From NCBI RefSeq assembly GCF_027923465.1, contig NZ_BRLB01000010.1:114793-178792 (forward strand): DNA of 64,000 nt, in the 5' to 3' direction. Below the pieces are notes generated by a model, which was given only the letters and a program-made list of their open reading frames with translations, was not told the DNA's origin and searched no databases. Positions 41,468 through 50,561 of this stretch are shown here, piece after piece; the stretch's first letter is position 1, and every line of letters starts with the position of its first letter. Source of the stretch: Vallitalea longa. GTDB taxonomy: Bacteria; Bacillota; Clostridia; Lachnospirales; Vallitaleaceae. A program made the translations under genes and the position numbers.

Positions 41468-41719
41468 TTATAAAAACATATCAACCAATGCTAGGGAATA
41501 TAATAACAAAAATCCAGGGATTCCTAAAATGCCTACTACAAAACCATTCACTATATTCAACCCAACAAATAGTCCTAAGCCCTTAAGTATAAAATTCAAG
41601 CCATAGATTGCTCCCAAACCAATACAACCTCTTAACAGAACCAATAATAACTTTTTAACTGGTTTCATAAGCATTGAAAACAATATAATAATTAAACATA
41701 AAACAAAAATCCATATAAT
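41468..41719 (-). CDS. bofA: Sigma-K processing inhibitor BofA
   Basis: Spore-membrane protein that restrains the SpoIVFB protease until late sporulation. The C-terminal motif VVGILGIPGFLLLYSL is diagnostic. Counting from the TTG at 41683 gives 71 residues and loses the first membrane helix known in BofA. The frame stays open to a TAG at 41740-41738 and encodes IIWIFVLCLIIILFSMLMKP there, matching that helix. No ATG, GTG or TTG lies in the extension. An ATT at 41719, 13 bases after AGAAGGA, is a candidate rare start and gives 83 residues, near the family's 87. Confidence 0.8.
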   Translation of the reverse strand: MIWIFVLCLIIILFSMLMKPVKKLLLVLLRGCIGLGAIYGLNFILKGLGLFVGLNIVNGFVVGILGIPGFLLLYSLALVDMFL

Positions 41720-41868
41720 TAATTGATTGTTTTCCTTCTACCCCCTTTACCAATGAATATCTACTTGTCGGTGGTACTTTAAATATACTTTATGCGAACA
41801 AGTTATTTATTATATTATATGTTGTCTATAACTATATATTCTTATTTTCAACTAGTTCTTTATATCAT

Positions 41869-42120
41869 TTATTGTATTTTAGCTATAATATTCATTTGCT
41901 TCGCTTGGTTTATAAGATATTCATATTTCAGCTGCATTGCTTTTACCTCATATATACAACTATCAATTAATTCCGGGTCAGTAACAATATCAAAATTACT
42001 ATATGCTGTATCTAATGCTCTTTTTGCAATTTCAATATTTTTAAGTAAAAATTCTTCTTCACTAAGTTGATTAGAATTATCATCATAAGCAGCAAAATTA
42101 AAATTATTTTTTAAACTCAT
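41869..42120 (-). CDS. DUF2508 family protein (YaaL-like)
   Basis: 83 residues, soluble, mostly helical. The motif pattern EIAKRALDTAYSNFDIVTDP, then ELIDSCIYEVKAMQLKYEYL fits DUF2508. In Bacilli the homologous gene yaaL lies next to bofA, as here, which supports both calls. Function unknown, with a probable sporulation link by context. AAGGGG is nine bases upstream of the ATG. Confidence 0.85.
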   Translation of the reverse strand: MSLKNNFNFAAYDDNSNQLSEEEFLLKNIEIAKRALDTAYSNFDIVTDPELIDSCIYEVKAMQLKYEYLINQAKQMNIIAKIQ

Positions 42121-42285
42121 ATTTTTTACCCCTTAAAAATTATTTTATTATATAGTATAGTCATTAAATAACTAATTATTCTATAATTGGTAAAAACAGT
42201 AAATTAAAGTTCAAAAAATATATGTTTTTACTTTAATCTCTAAGAATAAAAACAAATTATGCTTTCCTTTTTATTACTCAACAAA

Positions 42286-42969
42286 TCATATATTACTTAA
42301 CATTGTAAATATATTTAATTTATTAATGATTTCTATAACTTCCTTAGTATCCTTCGACTTGAATTTCCTTAATATACTTCTTATTTGAGATTTAACAGTG
42401 GACTCCTCCACAAATCTTATTTCACATATATCCTGTCTTGATTTACCTTCACATAAGAGTTTCAGAGTTTCTAATTCAGTACTTGTAAGTGTAGATACAA
42501 TATTAATATAAAACAATAAACTTTCTTCATTACCTTTTATTCTTTTAAATTCCCCACGTAGTTTCTTAGCAATATTAGGTCTTATTGGAGATGAATCCCG
42601 ATAAGCATCTTTAACCGCAGAAATAATAACATCAGCTTTTGCATCCTTCAAAACATAATCAACCACTCCCGCTTGAAATGCACTGAATATCAATTCATCT
42701 TCTTCATATACAGTAAGCATGATGATTTTGATATTAGGAAAATGCAATAATATTTCTTGAGTAGCTTTTATACCAGCAGTATGTGTTTCCATATGGACAT
42801 CCATCAAAATAACATCTGGTTTATATATGGTTGTCTGCAAAATCGCTTCATAACCATTATTTGCTGTATATATATGACCTATTTCTGCATCTTTCTTTAA
42901 AATATTATTAATCCGTTTACAAACCGAAGGAATATCATCTACTATTAATATTGTTATACCTTGCTCCAT
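42286..42969 (-). CDS. NarL/LuxR-type response regulator
   Basis: 227 residues. Receiver domain (1-125) with the acidic pair Asp11/Asp12, phospho-acceptor Asp57 in ILMDVHM, Thr86 in MLTV and Lys108 in VLKDA. A LuxR-type helix-turn-helix (about 155-220) shows LTSTELETLKLLCEGKSRQD, then EESTVKSQIRSIL. It pairs with the histidine kinase encoded just upstream. AGAGGAGG precedes the ATG. Target genes are not evident; the divergent sugar transporter at 44821 is one candidate. Confidence 0.93.
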   Translation of the reverse strand: MEQGITILIVDDIPSVCKRINNILKKDAEIGHIYTANNGYEAILQTTIYKPDVILMDVHMETHTAGIKATQEILLHFPNIKIIMLTVYEEDELIFSAFQAGVVDYVLKDAKADVIISAVKDAYRDSSPIRPNIAKKLRGEFKRIKGNEESLLFYINIVSTLTSTELETLKLLCEGKSRQDICEIRFVEESTVKSQIRSILRKFKSKDTKEVIEIINKLNIFTMLSNI

Positions 42970-43075
42970 TTGTTATCCTCCTCTAAAATAATATTATTAG
43001 AATTGCTATTCAAATGATTATAAAATAATTGTAAAACATATGAATAAATAATTTGGGTTGAAAATTTTTCAACCT

Positions 43076-44590
43076 TTACATTATTATAGGTAACATCATC
43101 TTTATTGTAGTACCTTTATGTTGAGAACTCTCAACGACTACATTTCCATTGTGGATATCAATAATTTGTTTTACATACGAAAGTCCTATTCCCCAATTAT
43201 TATCTCCAGTTTTTGTTGTATAGAAAGCTTCAAAAATCTTACCCTGTATTTCTTTTTCCATGCCGACACCATTATCACTGATAGATATGATTACCCAATC
43301 ATTAATGACTTCTGTAGATATATTAATCATTCCTGCTTCTTCATTATTAGCTTCTATAGCTTCAACAGCATTTTTGACCATTACACTTAGACATTCACCA
43401 ATATGTTCTTCATCAATAAAGGCTCTTGGATTTAAATTGGTCAACTTATAATCTAATGAGATACCTTTTGGTATACCTGTAATTAATTTCTCGATCACTC
43501 CACTAATGAAATCATTAATACAATTAGGTTCAAGTATGATGCTCTGACTTTGAATCCTTTTATGCATCTCATTCAATCTTTCTATTGTCTGTCTAGAAAT
43601 ATTATTAATAGTATTTGCGGTTTCCAACAGTTCATCATTGTCTTTTAATTCATCTATAAGGATATCACTTTCAAATTGTATCGCTAACAATTGGTTCTTA
43701 AGTGAATGGCTTAATGCTCTTATCCCAAAATTATTCTTCTTCAATATCTTATGTTTACTATGATGTTCTGAATTATACACTTTCTTTAGTGATTTATATT
43801 TAAGTGTTGCAAAAAGCATAATCGTAAAACAAAATACACTCAAATACGGATAAATATAGTAAATAATCGTAGACGGTATCATTTTGGGTTGTTCATATAT
43901 CAAATATGTTGTTCTCTGATATATGCTCACCAATACTGCCGGAGCCCAAGAAAACATAATCATATGAAAAGCAATGATACATAGTAATCCTACTAGATTA
44001 AAGAAATAGTAATCTCTTATTATAGGTAGGTTTTTTCTATGATAGAACTCTATTATCAAAAGGACCAAAGGTATAATCAACATTATAAAATTATATATTT
44101 TTGTCAACGAGTATAGGGATTTATACATAGAGTGAAACGTATCATATCCTATATTAAGAAAATTCATATTCATAGCAATTTTATAAAGTTCTCTATAGAT
44201 TTCAGGATCATATAATATGAATTGAACTATTAGAAAAACACATGGAACATATGAAATAAATCTTGGTTTTCTATATCCATATATGAAATAAATCATATAT
44301 AAGTACATACAACCTATAAATAGTAGAGTTCCAAAATTAATGAATCTAATAACATTTATTATGTTGACTTTGGAATACACTAAATCATTCCAAAAACCAA
44401 AGGGAACATAAAAGAAATACTTAACAATAACATAAGATAAATTCAATTTTGCTAAATATTGCAGTAAACCTAATAAAGACATACACCACCCTATAATACT
44501 ACCGATCAAAAAATATGATGTAATATTAGATGGATTTTTGACAAACACGAAAAAAGCAAAAATCAAAAAGAGTATAGTTATATATAACAT
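43076..44590 (-). CDS. Membrane sensor histidine kinase
   Basis: 504 residues from the ATG at 44590, chosen for AGGTGA six bases upstream; an earlier start has no site. About eight membrane helices occupy residues 1-290 and form the likely sensor. A His-containing helix (ALSHSLKNQLLAIQFESDIL) is the probable phospho-acceptor region. The ATPase domain has the N box NAVEAIEAN, the G1 box SDNGVGME and the G2 box WGIGLSYVKQII. A short AT-rich hairpin (43056-43074) separates it from the response regulator gene. The signal is unknown. Confidence 0.9.
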   Translation of the reverse strand: MLYITILFLIFAFFVFVKNPSNITSYFLIGSIIGWCMSLLGLLQYLAKLNLSYVIVKYFFYVPFGFWNDLVYSKVNIINVIRFINFGTLLFIGCMYLYMIYFIYGYRKPRFISYVPCVFLIVQFILYDPEIYRELYKIAMNMNFLNIGYDTFHSMYKSLYSLTKIYNFIMLIIPLVLLIIEFYHRKNLPIIRDYYFFNLVGLLCIIAFHMIMFSWAPAVLVSIYQRTTYLIYEQPKMIPSTIIYYIYPYLSVFCFTIMLFATLKYKSLKKVYNSEHHSKHKILKKNNFGIRALSHSLKNQLLAIQFESDILIDELKDNDELLETANTINNISRQTIERLNEMHKRIQSQSIILEPNCINDFISGVIEKLITGIPKGISLDYKLTNLNPRAFIDEEHIGECLSVMVKNAVEAIEANNEEAGMINISTEVINDWVIISISDNGVGMEKEIQGKIFEAFYTTKTGDNNWGIGLSYVKQIIDIHNGNVVVESSQHKGTTIKMMLPIIM

Positions 44591-44820
44591 ATTTTCACCT
44601 ACAATTTTATTGGAAATAATTGATAAGGGCTGATAAAACATCAACTTTACATTTGATATAAAATATATCATTATATTACTACAAGGTGCCCTTGCTTGTA
44701 AAGATGATAATTTTGTAATTTATACTCATCAAATAACATTTACATAATAACACATTTAGTTATAAATCATCTTGAAAAGCATCAAACTAAAAATATATAC
44801 ATTAATTGGGAGGAACAAAA

Positions 44821-46272
44821 ATGAAAAAGTTAATTTCAATTTTATTAGTAACATTAATGATTTTCACATTAGCTGGTTGTGGTTCCAAAGATTCAGATAA
44901 TAATGATAAACCTGCTAACAAAGAAGATGGTACTACCAAAAAAATAACTTTAAAAGTTATGGATTGGAGTGATAGTTCCAAAACACAAAAAGAAGCATTT
45001 TTTGAAGAATATATGAAAAATAATCCAAATATTAATATTGAATACACTTGTTTAACAATGGACCAATACAAAAATACTGTATTATCCGCAATTAATTCTG
45101 GAGATGCTCCTGACTTATTTCCTTTACCATCAGGTATGGATTTAGGCACTGTCGTAAAAGAAGGTTGGTTCACTCCACTAGATGGTCTTGTAAGTGATGG
45201 CTTCAAAGATATATTTATAGATGGAGTATTCAAAGAAGGAGTCAATGTAATTGATGGAAAAGCATATTCTGTACCAGAAGTACTTCAATTACCTAATTCA
45301 ATAATATTCTACAATAAAGATCTATTTGAAAAAGCTGGTTTAGACCCAGAACAACCACCAAAAACTTATTCAGAATTAAGAGACTACGCTAAAAAAATAA
45401 CTGAAGCAGGTAATGGTGATTTCTACGGAATCATAGAAGGTGGACAACAAGTAAATAGATGGAAAACTGCAGCTCATGATTTCTCTGCTTTAGGTGGAAG
45501 CGGTATGTCAGAATTCTCACCTGTAAGTTTATTAACAGGAGAATCCAGTTACGCTGATAAAGCAATGGTAGAAACATTCGAATTATTCAAAGGTATGGCT
45601 GAAGACGGAAGTTATCATCCAAGTACAATGAGTATAAGAGCGCCTGAAGCTAGAGCATTATTCGGTGCTGGTGAAGCAGCTTTTATAATTCAAGGTGTTT
45701 GGTGTATAGGGGTATGGAATACCAACAACCCTGATTTAGACCTTGGTATAGCATCACAAGTTGCATCAGATAATGGCAGAACAGGTTCTGTAGCAATGGC
45801 AACAGCTAATGCATGGATGGGTGTATCAGCATCATCCGAACATCCTGAAGAAGCAGCTAAATTACTAGAAGCTTTATATTCTACAGATTATAATTATCAA
45901 AAAGATTGTGTATCTGATGGAGTATTCTTCTCACTTGTAAAAGGTGTAAACGATGAATACCTAACTAATCCATTACTAAAAGAATTTTATGATGCCGCAA
46001 CAGCAACAGCAAGTATTGCTCCTAATCCAAAAACTGAAAATCAGGCAACCTCACAATTATTCTTAGAATATAATGATGTAAGCCCAGCAGTTGGAGATTT
46101 ATTACAAGGTACCGTAGCAGGAGCTATTAATGATATAGAAGGAAGTCTAAAAGGATTATCAGACAAAATTAATCAAGAATTTGATAGAGCATTAAAAGCA
46201 GCTAATGAAAAAGGAGCCAACATTAGTAAAGATGATTTTAAATTTGATTGGGATCCAATGACTAATTATTAA
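44821..46272 (+). CDS. Extracellular sugar-binding lipoprotein of a second CUT1 transporter
   Basis: 483 residues. Lipoprotein signal [20 protein letters not shown] with the lipidated Cys at 20, then a charged linker and a family 1 solute-binding fold ([34 protein letters not shown]). GGGAGG precedes the ATG at 44821. It opens a three-gene plus-strand operon with two permease genes and no ATPase gene. The gene diverges from the histidine kinase gene, with 230 bases between them. Substrate unknown. Confidence 0.9.
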   Translation: MKKLISILLVTLMIFTLAGCGSKDSDNNDKPANKEDGTTKKITLKVMDWSDSSKTQKEAFFEEYMKNNPNINIEYTCLTMDQYKNTVLSAINSGDAPDLFPLPSGMDLGTVVKEGWFTPLDGLVSDGFKDIFIDGVFKEGVNVIDGKAYSVPEVLQLPNSIIFYNKDLFEKAGLDPEQPPKTYSELRDYAKKITEAGNGDFYGIIEGGQQVNRWKTAAHDFSALGGSGMSEFSPVSLLTGESSYADKAMVETFELFKGMAEDGSYHPSTMSIRAPEARALFGAGEAAFIIQGVWCIGVWNTNNPDLDLGIASQVASDNGRTGSVAMATANAWMGVSASSEHPEEAAKLLEALYSTDYNYQKDCVSDGVFFSLVKGVNDEYLTNPLLKEFYDAATATASIAPNPKTENQATSQLFLEYNDVSPAVGDLLQGTVAGAINDIEGSLKGLSDKINQEFDRALKAANEKGANISKDDFKFDWDPMTNY

Positions 46273-46283
46273 TTAATGCTTAT

Positions 46284-46315
46284 AAAATGCTGTGACTATA
46301 TAGTTACAGCATTTA
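46284..46315 (+). terminator. Intercistronic hairpin after the second sugar-binding protein gene
   Basis: A 9-bp stem AAATGCTGT/ACAGCATTT continues, after a G-T mismatch, into the palindrome ACTATATAGT. It sits between the binding-protein stop and the first permease. The T-run is weak, so partial termination or mRNA protection is likely. Confidence 0.7.
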
Positions 46316-46336
46316 TATTATCAAAAAGGAGAGAAC

Positions 46337-47284
46337 ATGATGCAACAAGTAAATAGTAAAAAAAATATATTTGCTAAAAAAAATAAGAGTAATATCAGAT
46401 GGTGTTGGATATTTATGATTCCGACTTTACTATTATACTTAGTATTTACTGCATGGCCAATATTTTCAAGTTTCTATTATGCGACATTGAAATGGTCAGG
46501 ATTAAGTGTAACTAAAGAATTTGTTGGATTGAGTAATTTTATTGAAGTAGCCAAAGATCCTTATTTCTGGTCGGCTTTTTGGAATAGCTTTAAATTCATG
46601 TTTGGTGTTGTTCCAATACACTTAATAATTGGTTTACTGTTAGCGGTTGTACTTAATAATAAGCTATTAAAGTTAGCAAAAGTATACCGTACACTATTCT
46701 TTCTTCCAGTTGTAACAACAGCATCTATAGTTGGTATCATAATGATATTTATCTTAGGCGCTGACGGTCCTGTTAACACAATATTATTATCATTAGGTAT
46801 AACAGATAATCCTATTAACTGGTTAGGTGACCCTAAATATGCCATGATTTCAGTTATACTAATATCAGGTTGGAAAAATCTTGGTATCAATATGATATAT
46901 TGGTTAGCAGCATTACAAAGTATTCCATCAGAATTATATGAAGCTGCTAAAGTAGACGGATGTAATTCCAGACAAATGTTCAGATACATTACTTTTCCAT
47001 TAATAATTCCTATAGGTGCTGTAATAGCATTACTTAACATAGTAGGTTCATTAAAAGTATTTGATATTGTCAAAACAATGACTAATGGTGGTCCTTTCTT
47101 TTCTACTGATGTTGTAGCGACTTATATTTATAGATACGCATTCTCAAGTGAAATGGGACTTCCAAGGATAGGTTATGCATCAGCTGCTGGTATTTTCTTT
47201 GGAATAACAATAATCATCGTTGGTTTTACTGCCAACCATTTCAAAAAGAAAATCAAAGCAAAGAGCATAGTATCACAAAACTAA
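46337..47284 (+). CDS. CUT1 sugar ABC transporter permease, MalF-like
   Basis: 315 residues with six membrane helices and the EAA loop EAAKVDGC followed by FRYITFPL. GGAGAG lies upstream of two adjacent ATG codons; the first is used. Between the binding-protein gene and the second permease gene, as in other CUT1 operons. Cytoplasmic N-terminal region is Lys-rich (residues 7-20). Confidence 0.92.
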   Translation: MMQQVNSKKNIFAKKNKSNIRWCWIFMIPTLLLYLVFTAWPIFSSFYYATLKWSGLSVTKEFVGLSNFIEVAKDPYFWSAFWNSFKFMFGVVPIHLIIGLLLAVVLNNKLLKLAKVYRTLFFLPVVTTASIVGIIMIFILGADGPVNTILLSLGITDNPINWLGDPKYAMISVILISGWKNLGINMIYWLAALQSIPSELYEAAKVDGCNSRQMFRYITFPLIIPIGAVIALLNIVGSLKVFDIVKTMTNGGPFFSTDVVATYIYRYAFSSEMGLPRIGYASAAGIFFGITIIIVGFTANHFKKKIKAKSIVSQN

Positions 47285-47305
47285 TATAATCTGGTGGTGA
47301 ATAAT

Positions 47306-48145
47306 TTGAAACGATTTAGAATAAAAAACAAAAAAATATGTTTAACTCATATATTATTAATTATAGTTTCATTGGTATGGATTTATCCTTTTATCTGGAT
47401 GGTAAGTGCATCTTTTAAAACAGATGATGAAATATTTGCAAAAGGGCTGAATCTGATACCAAAAAACTTCAACTTCGATAACTTCATAAGAGCATGGAAC
47501 AATGCTAACTTTGAAGCATACTTCTTTAACTCTATCGTAGTTACGGTTTGTACTGTTTTACTAGTGCTGATTCTTAGTGCAATGATGGGCTATGTAATGG
47601 GACGATATGAATTCAAAGGTAAAAAAGTTGTACTAGGTATATTTCTAGCTAGTATGGTTATTCCTTTAGGTTTTACTATTATTCCAATATATCAAGCAAT
47701 CAAAGCTTTAGGACTTATGAATACAAGAATAGGATTAATCTTAGCTGAATCCGGAGGCTCTCATATTATATTCATTCTTTTATTTGCGGGATTCTTCAAA
47801 GAAATACCAAAATCACTTGAAGAGGCAGCTATTATGGATGGTTGTGGTTTCTTGAGAATATTCATTAACATTATGTTGCCACTATCAAAACCTATTATTG
47901 GTAGCGTTGTAATAATGCAGTTCATTTGGACATGGAACTCATTCTTATTACCTCTTGTACTTACTTTAAGTAATGAAGGGCTTCGTACTTTAGCAGTAGG
48001 ACTATATGCATTCAAAGGTGAATATGTAGTTGACTGGACCGGAATCGCTGCTGGAGGAACTATTTCTCTAATACCAATCATTATAGTATTCGTAGTACTT
48101 CAGAAATATTTTGTAGAAGGAATTGCTGGGTCAATCAAAGGATAA
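47306..48145 (+). CDS. CUT1 sugar ABC transporter permease, MalG-like
   Basis: 279 residues from a TTG at 47306. GGTGGTG is six bases upstream; two GTG codons within that sequence would lack a site of their own. Six membrane helices and the EAA motif EAAIMDGC with INIMLPL. The end FVEGIAGSIKG is the standard MalG-like C-terminus that enters the ATPase. It completes the importer, which must borrow an ATPase encoded elsewhere. Confidence 0.91.
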   Translation: MKRFRIKNKKICLTHILLIIVSLVWIYPFIWMVSASFKTDDEIFAKGLNLIPKNFNFDNFIRAWNNANFEAYFFNSIVVTVCTVLLVLILSAMMGYVMGRYEFKGKKVVLGIFLASMVIPLGFTIIPIYQAIKALGLMNTRIGLILAESGGSHIIFILLFAGFFKEIPKSLEEAAIMDGCGFLRIFINIMLPLSKPIIGSVVIMQFIWTWNSFLLPLVLTLSNEGLRTLAVGLYAFKGEYVVDWTGIAAGGTISLIPIIIVFVVLQKYFVEGIAGSIKG

Positions 48146-48224
48146 AATTAATAACTTAAAACAAATAATATCATATATGAATCTATATTCAATACAAAAA
48201 AGATATAATATAATTCTTATAAAT

Positions 48225-48262
48225 AATCACACTCTGTTTTATATAGGGTGTGATTATTTTTT
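48225..48262 (+). terminator. Rho-independent terminator of the second CUT1 operon
   Basis: Stem AATCACACTCT/AGGGTGTGATT (one mismatch) with a 9-base loop, followed by ATTTTTT. It lies 80 bases after the permease stop. The remainder of the gap up to 48490 is AT-rich and should hold the promoter of the Crp-type gene; no clear boxes were seen. Confidence 0.85.
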
Positions 48263-48490
48263 ATATGGAGATGTTTGCAGAATAAAAAATAGATATATAT
48301 TGAATACTATCTCCCAATTATTATAACCATGTAATATTATGTAAAAATAAAATATCATCTACACCTGATATAGATTTCATGATAAAATTAAACTATTATT
48401 TTCTTAATTAATACTTTCATCTATAATTCTATTAATTCCGTTTATATGAAAGGCAAATAAATTAATCATATTAAAATCAAGGAGAATACA

Positions 48491-49201
48491 ATGACTATAC
48501 AAAAATACATTAATGAAAACCCCTTTTTACAACAACTATTTACTGAATTTACACATTCAGACCTAGAACTAATAGATGTAATTTATTACGCAAGCGATAT
48601 GACAATCATCAAAAGAAACTCCTGCTCCAATTATGTATATCTAATAGTGAACGGTATATGCGGTATGTTCAAAAGGCTGGAGAATGGTGAAATATATTGC
48701 TACTACAAAATATCTAATTACAATGTAATAGGTCTTTCAGAAATTCTTTCAGATAACGATGTACGAAATGCTGATGTAGATACTCTTACAGATGTGATAG
48801 CTCTAAAAATCAGTAAACGAAATCTAAAAGAATGGATGGTCAAGTACCCTGATTTCTATAATAAAATTATATATAACACTATAAATAGGCTACATTCAAC
48901 ATTAAGTAAATATATAGAATGCAAAAAGTACTCGGTAAAGGTTAATGTGGTAGCTTACTTAATTTACTGTTATGACCTTTACAAAAAAATATATGATACC
49001 AACTATAAAGGTTTAGTCAAAATAAATGAAACCCGAAATATGATTAGTAATTTCATAGGTATCTCAATAAGATCAACTAACAGCACTGTAGAAATATTGA
49101 AAAACAAGAATCTAGTTACCATAAAACTTGGTAAGATCTATATAAATAATGAACAATATAATAACTTATTAAAATACAAAAAAGAATTGCTATTGGATTA
49201 A
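48491..49201 (+). CDS. Crp/Fnr family transcriptional regulator
   Basis: 236 residues. An N-terminal cyclic-nucleotide-binding-type beta-barrel (about 15-135: NYVYLIVNGICGMFKRLENG) is joined by a long helix to a winged helix (about 170-230: NMISNFIGISIRSTNSTVEI then LVTIKLGKIYI). The cAMP-binding Arg/Glu signature is not evident, and there is no Cys cluster for FeS binding, so the effector is unknown. AAGGAG precedes the ATG. The gene stands 130 bases before the BMP transporter operon and probably regulates it or the CUT1 operon. Confidence 0.82.
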   Translation: MTIQKYINENPFLQQLFTEFTHSDLELIDVIYYASDMTIIKRNSCSNYVYLIVNGICGMFKRLENGEIYCYYKISNYNVIGLSEILSDNDVRNADVDTLTDVIALKISKRNLKEWMVKYPDFYNKIIYNTINRLHSTLSKYIECKKYSVKVNVVAYLIYCYDLYKKIYDTNYKGLVKINETRNMISNFIGISIRSTNSTVEILKNKNLVTIKLGKIYINNEQYNNLLKYKKELLLD

Positions 49202-49330
49202 TGAACATTTTATCTAATATATAAAAAAACATTCATTTTTTAAAAGAAAAGTGCAAAATTTCCTATTTAATAGATTTAAAATATGATATCTTTTATACAT
49301 CATAAACTTAATAATAGGAGGACGTACACA

Positions 49331-50329
49331 ATGAAAAAAATATCCGCTTTATTATCTTTTATTCTAATTATCTCTATGATATTTACAGGATGTAGTTCTG
49401 AAAATAACGATTCAACTGATAAAACCATTAAAGTAGCTTTAATAACATCTTCAGGTGGCTTAGGAGACAGATCATTCAACGACTCTGCACATGAAGGATT
49501 CAAAAAAGCAGAAGAAGAATTAGGCGTTGAAATAAAAGTTATCGAACCTCAATCAACAGCAGATTACTTACAATCTCTAAAACTTGCATCTAGTGCAGAC
49601 TATGACTTTATCATGGCTGTGGGTAATGACTGGGGAGATGCTATAAACTCAGTAATTCCTAACTACCCAGACAAGAAGTTTGCAGGAGTTAATGTTGACT
49701 GTACAGGAGACAATTTAGCTGTAGCTCGTTTTGCAGATCATGAAGGAAGTTTCCTAGTAGGTGCATTAGCTTCACTTATGAGTAAAAGTGGAACTGTTGG
49801 ATTCATAGGTGGTATGGATATCCCAGGAATTAATAGATTTGCAGTAGGATATGAAGAAGGAGCTAAATACGTTAACCCTGATATAAAAGTTCTACCTACT
49901 TATGTTGGTTCTTTTGCTGATCCTAGCAAAGGAAAAGAATTCGCTGTCCAATTGATAGATGAAGATGCTGACGTTATATATCATGCCGCCAGCAAATCAG
50001 GTGAAGGTCTTTTTGAAGCTCTTAAAGAAAAAGAAGGCGTTTATGGTATTGGTGTAGACCAAGATCAAGACTACATAGTAGAAGGTAAAATCCTTACAAG
50101 TATGGTTAAAAACGTTGGTAATGCTGCATATGATTTCATCAAACAAGTGAAAGAAGATACCTTCACATCAGGTGAAAAAATCTATGGTCTAGCTGAAAAC
50201 GGTGTTGGAATAACAGAATTGAAATATACAAAAGATATAATTCCTCAAGAAGTCTTAGATCAATTAGATACTATAAAACAAGATATAATTGATGGTAAAA
50301 TAACAGTTACAGACGTATTCAATAAATAA
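49331..50329 (+). CDS. BMP family substrate-binding lipoprotein (nucleoside-type)
   Basis: 332 residues. Lipoprotein signal MKKISALLSFILIISMIFTG followed by the lipidated Cys and a Ser/Asn linker. The BMP/Med fold is clear: VALITSSGGLGDRSFNDSAH at the N-terminal lobe, then VGFIGGMDIPGINRF and VIYHAASKSGEGL with the QDQDYI loop that contacts nucleosides in PnrA/TmpC. AGGAGG precedes the ATG at 49331. Binds a nucleoside or related compound for the ATPase and permeases encoded downstream. Confidence 0.92.
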   Translation: MKKISALLSFILIISMIFTGCSSENNDSTDKTIKVALITSSGGLGDRSFNDSAHEGFKKAEEELGVEIKVIEPQSTADYLQSLKLASSADYDFIMAVGNDWGDAINSVIPNYPDKKFAGVNVDCTGDNLAVARFADHEGSFLVGALASLMSKSGTVGFIGGMDIPGINRFAVGYEEGAKYVNPDIKVLPTYVGSFADPSKGKEFAVQLIDEDADVIYHAASKSGEGLFEALKEKEGVYGIGVDQDQDYIVEGKILTSMVKNVGNAAYDFIKQVKEDTFTSGEKIYGLAENGVGITELKYTKDIIPQEVLDQLDTIKQDIIDGKITVTDVFNK

Positions 50330-50398
50330 TTGAAATAGAATTAAAATTATGTTTTGATAAAATATCTTAAGCAAAACTATTATAAACAAATAATCAAT

Positions 50399-50433
50399 AG
50401 GATAAAAAACAGATACCTTCTATTTTTTATCCT
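50399..50433 (+). terminator. AT-rich hairpin after the BMP lipoprotein gene
   Basis: A perfect 11-bp stem AGGATAAAAAA/TTTTTTATCCT with a 13-base loop, 69 bases after the stop codon. The T-run lies within the stem. As with the two CUT1 operons it separates the binding-protein gene from the membrane components and may set the expression ratio. Confidence 0.65.
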
Positions 50434-50485
50434 AAAATATTACTATTAAATGGATATTAATAACTATGAGGTTATACCTTGTACA

Positions 50486-50513
50486 ATTTCAAGGAAAATA
50501 GAAAGTAGAACTT
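50486..50513 (+). repeat. Second copy of the 28-base dispersed repeat
   Basis: Matches 41383-41410 at 27 of 28 bases on the same strand, beginning ATTTCAAGGAAAATAG. Here too a small hairpin (TAAC..GTTA, 50461-50474) precedes it. The copy lies in the leader of the nucleoside transporter ATPase gene, 49 bases before its start. Confidence 0.8.
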
Positions 50514-50561
50514 ACTTATTTTATAAAATGATTCAGTAAAAAATTAAAGGAGAAGTTACTA

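Noticed and set aside
41792..42070. 92-codon plus-strand frame
   Set aside because: It is antisense to the DUF2508 gene. The minus-strand frame has a ribosome binding site, a known family and a conserved neighbour.
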